Positions 60,970 through 64,000 of a stretch of DNA of 64,000 nucleotides are shown here, one piece after another. Under the pieces are notes generated by a model. The model had not been told where the DNA came from. It saw nothing but the letters and a program-made list of their open reading frames with translations, and did not search any database. Within the stretch, counting starts at the first letter, position 1, and each line of letters opens with the position of its first letter. This stretch comes from Aliishimia ponticola. Its GTDB lineage: Bacteria > Pseudomonadota > Alphaproteobacteria > Rhodobacterales > Rhodobacteraceae. The stretch lies in assembly GCF_004803475.1 (NCBI RefSeq), contig NZ_SRKY01000002.1, forward strand, positions 1-64,000, written 5' to 3'. Position numbers and translations under genes: made by a program.

Positions 60970-63523
60970 TGACGATCCGCCCGGGGACGACGATCACCTT
61001 CTTGGGCGCCGCCCCGTCTAGCGCCCGCTGCACAGCATCATGGGCCAGCGCGCGTTTTTCAACCTCTGCTTTGTCCATGTCCTTGGGCACGTCGATTTCC
61101 GCGCGGCGTTTGCCGTTGACCTGAATGGGCAACGTGACGACATCATCGACCAGCATCGCCTCATCCGCCTTGGGCCAGTCTGCCGCTGCGCACAGCCCCT
61201 CAAGGCCAAGCGCCGCCCAAAGATCTTCGGACAGGTGCGGCGTCATCGGCTGCATCAGTTGCGCCAGCGCCTTTGCTGCTTGCTTCTTCGCCGCTGCACC
61301 CGCCTTGGATTTGGCAAGCGTGTTGGTAAAGCCATAAAGCCGCGCGATGGCTGCGTTGAAGCCGAAGGATTCGATCCCCATGGTCACATCGTGGATCGCC
61401 TTGTGCATTTCGCGCAGCAACTCCTCATCCCCCGTGCCGTCGCCATCGCTGGCGGCGATTTCGGACACGATGCGATGCACGCGGCCCAGATGCTTGAACG
61501 CGGCTTCCGCGCCTGCGGCGGTCCATTCCACATCCCGTTCGGGCGGGGAATCGGACAGCACGAACCAGCGGGCCGTGTCCGCGCCGTAGCTTTCGATAAT
61601 CTGCATCGGGTCGACGACGTTGTTCTTGGATTTCGACATTTTGGCAGAGGGAATGATCTCGACTTCGGTGCCGTCCTTCAAGAAGCCCTTGCCATCGCGC
61701 AATTCCACATCTTCAGGGTAGTGATAGACCGGGCGGCCATTGGCATCGCGCGTCTGGAAGATCGCGTGCGTCACCATGCCTTGCGTAAAGAGCGCGTTGA
61801 ACGGCTCTTTCGACTTTTCGGGCAGGTGGCCGGTGATCTGCATCCCGCGCGCAAAGAACCGGCTGTACAGCAGGTGCAGAATCGCGTGTTCGATGCCGCC
61901 GATATATTGATCGACATTCATCCAGTATTCGGCGTCTTCCATGACCGTGGGCGTATCGGCACGCGGCGCGGTGAAGCGGGCGAAATACCAGGACGAGTCC
62001 ACGAAAGTGTCCATTGTGTCAGTCTCGCGCTGGGCCGGTTTGCCGCAATTCGGGCAGGGCACATCGCGCCATGTGGGGTGGCGGTCCAGCGGGTTGCCGG
62101 GCACGTCAAAGCTGACGTCGTCGGGAAGCTGGACGGGCAGGTTTTCCTTTTTCTCCGGCACCACGCCGCAGCTGTCGCAATGCACCACGGGGATCGGGCA
62201 CCCCCAATAGCGCTGACGCGACAGACCCCAGTCGCGCAGGCGGTACTTGGTAACGCCCTGACCGACACCGTTGGCTTCGCAGAAGTCGATGGCGGTTTCG
62301 ATCGCCTGCGTGCCGGTCTGGATTTCCTCTCCGGCAAAGCCCAGCACATAGCGGGCCTCTACATCCTTGGGGGCGACCAGCGCCGCGTCTTGCACGAAGT
62401 CATCCGGATCGCCCGGCAATTCACCTTCGGGGACAAAGACCGCTTTGATCGGCAGGCCGTATTTCTTGGCGAACTCGTGATCGCGCTCGTCATGGGCCGG
62501 GCAGCCAAAGATCGCGCCGGTGCCGTAATCCATCAGGATGAAGTTGGCGATATAGACGGGCAGTTCAAGCGAGGTATCGAACGGGTGGCGGCAGGTGATG
62601 CCGGTGTCAAAGCCCAGTTTCTCGGCCTTTTCGATCGCCTCGGCAGTGGTGCCGCCCTTGCGCGCCTCGGCGCAGAAGGCCGCAATGTCGGGGTTGTCAC
62701 GCTCCAGCACCTTGGCGAGCGGGTGGTCGGGGGAAATGCCGACAAAGGACGCGCCCATCAGCGTGTCGGGACGGGTCGTATAGACTTCGATCCGGTCATG
62801 GCCGTCCGGCGCATCAACGGTAGAGAACGCAAATTGCAGACCGCGCGACCGGCCGATCCAGTTTTCCTGCATCAGGCGCACCTTGGCGGGCCAGTTCTCC
62901 AACCCCTCCAGCGCGTCGAGCAGCTCCCCGGCCATGTCGGAAATCTTGAAGAACCATTGCGTCAACTCGCGGCGTTCCACATCCGCACCAGAGCGCCAGC
63001 CCTTGCCGTCGATCACCTGTTCATTCGCCAGCACGGTCATATCGACCGGATCCCAGTTCACCACGGCGTTCTTGCGATACACCAGCCCCGCTTCGAGGAA
63101 ATCGAGGAACAGCGCCTGTTGCTGGCCGTAATATTCCGGGTCGCAGGTCGCGAACATGCGTTCCCAGTCAAGGCTGAAACCCATCGGCTTCATCTGCGCG
63201 ACCATGTCGTCGATATTGTTGTAGGTCCATTCCTTGGGGTGACCGCCGCTCGCCATCGCCGCGTTCTCGGCAGGCATACCGAAGGCATCGAACCCCATCG
63301 GGTGCAGCACATTGAACCCGTTGGCGGCTTTGAACCGCGCGACCACGTCGCCCATCGTGTAGTTGCGCACATGGCCGATATGGATGCGGCCAGACGGGTA
63401 GGGGAACATCTCCAGCACGTAGTATTTCGGGCGGGAGGTATCGCGCACGGCTTTGAACAGGCCGGCGTCATCCCAAGCCTTCTGCCATTTTGCCTCGATT
63501 TCATTTGGCGCGTAGCGGGTCAT
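60956..63523 (-). CDS. leuS: leucine--tRNA ligase
   Basis: An 855-residue class I synthetase. [17 protein letters not shown] (about 41-57) carries HIGH, the CP1 editing domain includes the TTRPDTLMG block, and [14 protein letters not shown] carries KMSKS. It charges tRNA-Leu and edits mischarged products. Length is normal. ATG 63523 matches the family start ([14 protein letters not shown]). It heads the leuS-lptE-holA operon, after a strong terminator of the DUF3576 gene. Confidence 0.98.
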   Translation of the reverse strand: MTRYAPNEIEAKWQKAWDDAGLFKAVRDTSRPKYYVLEMFPYPSGRIHIGHVRNYTMGDVVARFKAANGFNVLHPMGFDAFGMPAENAAMASGGHPKEWTYNNIDDMVAQMKPMGFSLDWERMFATCDPEYYGQQQALFLDFLEAGLVYRKNAVVNWDPVDMTVLANEQVIDGKGWRSGADVERRELTQWFFKISDMAGELLDALEGLENWPAKVRLMQENWIGRSRGLQFAFSTVDAPDGHDRIEVYTTRPDTLMGASFVGISPDHPLAKVLERDNPDIAAFCAEARKGGTTAEAIEKAEKLGFDTGITCRHPFDTSLELPVYIANFILMDYGTGAIFGCPAHDERDHEFAKKYGLPIKAVFVPEGELPGDPDDFVQDAALVAPKDVEARYVLGFAGEEIQTGTQAIETAIDFCEANGVGQGVTKYRLRDWGLSRQRYWGCPIPVVHCDSCGVVPEKKENLPVQLPDDVSFDVPGNPLDRHPTWRDVPCPNCGKPAQRETDTMDTFVDSSWYFARFTAPRADTPTVMEDAEYWMNVDQYIGGIEHAILHLLYSRFFARGMQITGHLPEKSKEPFNALFTQGMVTHAIFQTRDANGRPVYHYPEDVELRDGKGFLKDGTEVEIIPSAKMSKSKNNVVDPMQIIESYGADTARWFVLSDSPPERDVEWTAAGAEAAFKHLGRVHRIVSEIAASDGDGTGDEELLREMHKAIHDVTMGIESFGFNAAIARLYGFTNTLAKSKAGAAAKKQAAKALAQLMQPMTPHLSEDLWAALGLEGLCAAADWPKADEAMLVDDVVTLPIQVNGKRRAEIDVPKDMDKAEVEKRALAHDAVQRALDGAAPKKVIVVPGRIVNVVA

Positions 63524-63545
63524 TCTCTGGGGTCCTTCACAAAGC

Positions 63546-63572
63546 AAAAACGCCGGGCGTTACGGCCCGGCG
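63546..63572 (-). terminator. intrinsic terminator of the DUF3576 gene
   Basis: On the minus strand, CGCCGGGC pairs with GCCCGGCG across a 6-base loop and is followed by TTTTT. It lies 27 bases after the DUF3576 stop and 23 bases before leuS, separating the two transcripts. Confidence 0.88.
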
Positions 63573-63598
63573 CTTCCTTACAGCGATGTGCTGCGCAC

Positions 63599-64000
63599 TT
63601 AAAGCTTGTTGTCAGCAACACGGAGTTGACGCGCGCGGGTCAGGATCGCGTCTTCGATGGCGCGTACCGTGGCCGGGTCAGCCGTGCCGCTGCGCGTTTG
63701 CAGCGATACATTGAGAGAGCGCGCATCCAGCGCCGGATCGTCGATCAGAACCGTCGCCCGATAGGACCGCCCACCGCCCGGCGGGGTGCCATAGCCGGTG
63801 ACGATCACACCTGTATAGGGATCGACCGTCTGAATTGGCAGGAAATCGAGCACTTCAAGCGAGGCTGCCCAGATATAGCGATTCACCAGAACGACGTTCT
63901 CTGTCGACTTGCGGTTGAAGATGTTCCAGATCGTGTTCTCGGTTTCGAGTCGCTGCGGGTGGTTTTCAGGTAGCGCAAGGTCCGGGTCAGAGGACGTCGT
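63599..64000 (-). CDS. DUF3576 family protein, N-terminus cut by the window edge
   Basis: The last 134 codons of a gene that continues past the window. TIWNIF then NRYIWAASLEVLDFLPIQTVDPYTGVIVTGYGTPPGGG are the DUF3576 core, and the tail has RAIEDAILTRARQLRVADN. Full-length family members have an N-terminal lipoprotein signal, which would lie outside. Function unknown. An internal Met at 63886 is not the start, since coding clearly continues upstream. It sits upstream of leuS, as is usual in alphaproteobacteria. Confidence 0.85.
   Translation of the reverse strand, partial: TTSSDPDLALPENHPQRLETENTIWNIFNRKSTENVVLVNRYIWAASLEVLDFLPIQTVDPYTGVIVTGYGTPPGGGRSYRATVLIDDPALDARSLNVSLQTRSGTADPATVRAIEDAILTRARQLRVADNKL

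Noticed and set aside
61040-63973. 977-codon open frame antisense to leuS and beyond
   Set aside because: A shadow of high-GC coding on the minus strand; no domain is visible and it runs across the leuS start, a terminator and the DUF3576 gene.

Overview
The window looks like a chromosomal segment of an alphaproteobacterium of the Rhodobacteraceae (roseobacter-type). The evidence is a 5S rRNA gene followed directly by an initiator tRNA, a ccrM-type GANTC methylase with GANTC sites in its own leader, several small families typical of the group (DUF1467, DUF2794, DUF4170, DUF2125, DUF3576), and dense GC-rich coding with many 4-base start/stop overlaps. No IS element, CRISPR array, integrase or prophage was seen. 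Nearly all sequence is coding: the longest gene-free stretch after the RNA genes is about 280 bases (41208-41488), and it carries a terminator-like double hairpin.

Layout. 1-300: tail of an rRNA operon (5S, tRNA-fMet). 430-3964: a small accessory patch with an XRE regulator, a membrane O-acyltransferase with SGNH domain and a sulfotransferase-like protein, probably acting on surface glycans. 4115-11153: aspS, a DUF1800/DUF1501 export pair, a Flp-like pilin, an acetyltransferase, a response regulator, methylmalonyl-CoA epimerase and DUF1467. 11150-18900: EI24 and nitroreductase genes, a YrbL-like protein, an HDAC-like amidohydrolase, trpS, a rhomboid-fold protein without catalytic residues, murJ and a secreted muramidase-like protein. 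18925-25596: folC-accD, then a CPBP protease coupled to a very large ABC-exporter-like protein whose ATPase motifs are degraded and which ends in a cyclic-nucleotide-binding-like domain. 25773-31642: ilvD with three trailing unknown genes, paaI-paaK and DUF2794.

31686-38608: an NlpC/P60 hydrolase coupled to an M17 aminopeptidase, a beta-carbonic anhydrase with a striking inverted repeat over its -10 box, DUF4139, asd and a J-domain-like protein lacking HPD. 38856-43852: an HpcH/HpaI aldolase, a two-gene unit encoding a secreted small protein and a membrane-anchored winged-helix protein, a His-rich exported protein, rnhB, ccrM and a single-domain response regulator. 43917-50093: alkB, mutY, a DciA-like gene, a DsbA-like gene, then waaA-lpxK for lipid A/Kdo assembly and DUF4170. 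50264-58251: a small unknown, pmbA with an inositol-monophosphatase-family gene, DUF2125, a short enoyl-CoA hydratase, HNH, MscS and a flavoprotein that lacks a normal start codon. 58271-64000: GST, a GFA-family protein, and the leuS-lptE-holA operon preceded by a DUF3576 gene cut by the window edge.

Most of the content is housekeeping: tRNA charging, envelope biogenesis (murJ, lpxK, waaA, lptE), DNA maintenance (mutY, holA, rnhB, ccrM) and amino-acid/fatty-acid synthesis (ilvD, asd, accD). The best candidates for undescribed biology are the pseudo-ABC/CPBP pair, the secreted-protein/membrane winged-helix pair and the rhomboid pseudoprotease. All calls were made by reading the sequence; no database search was run.
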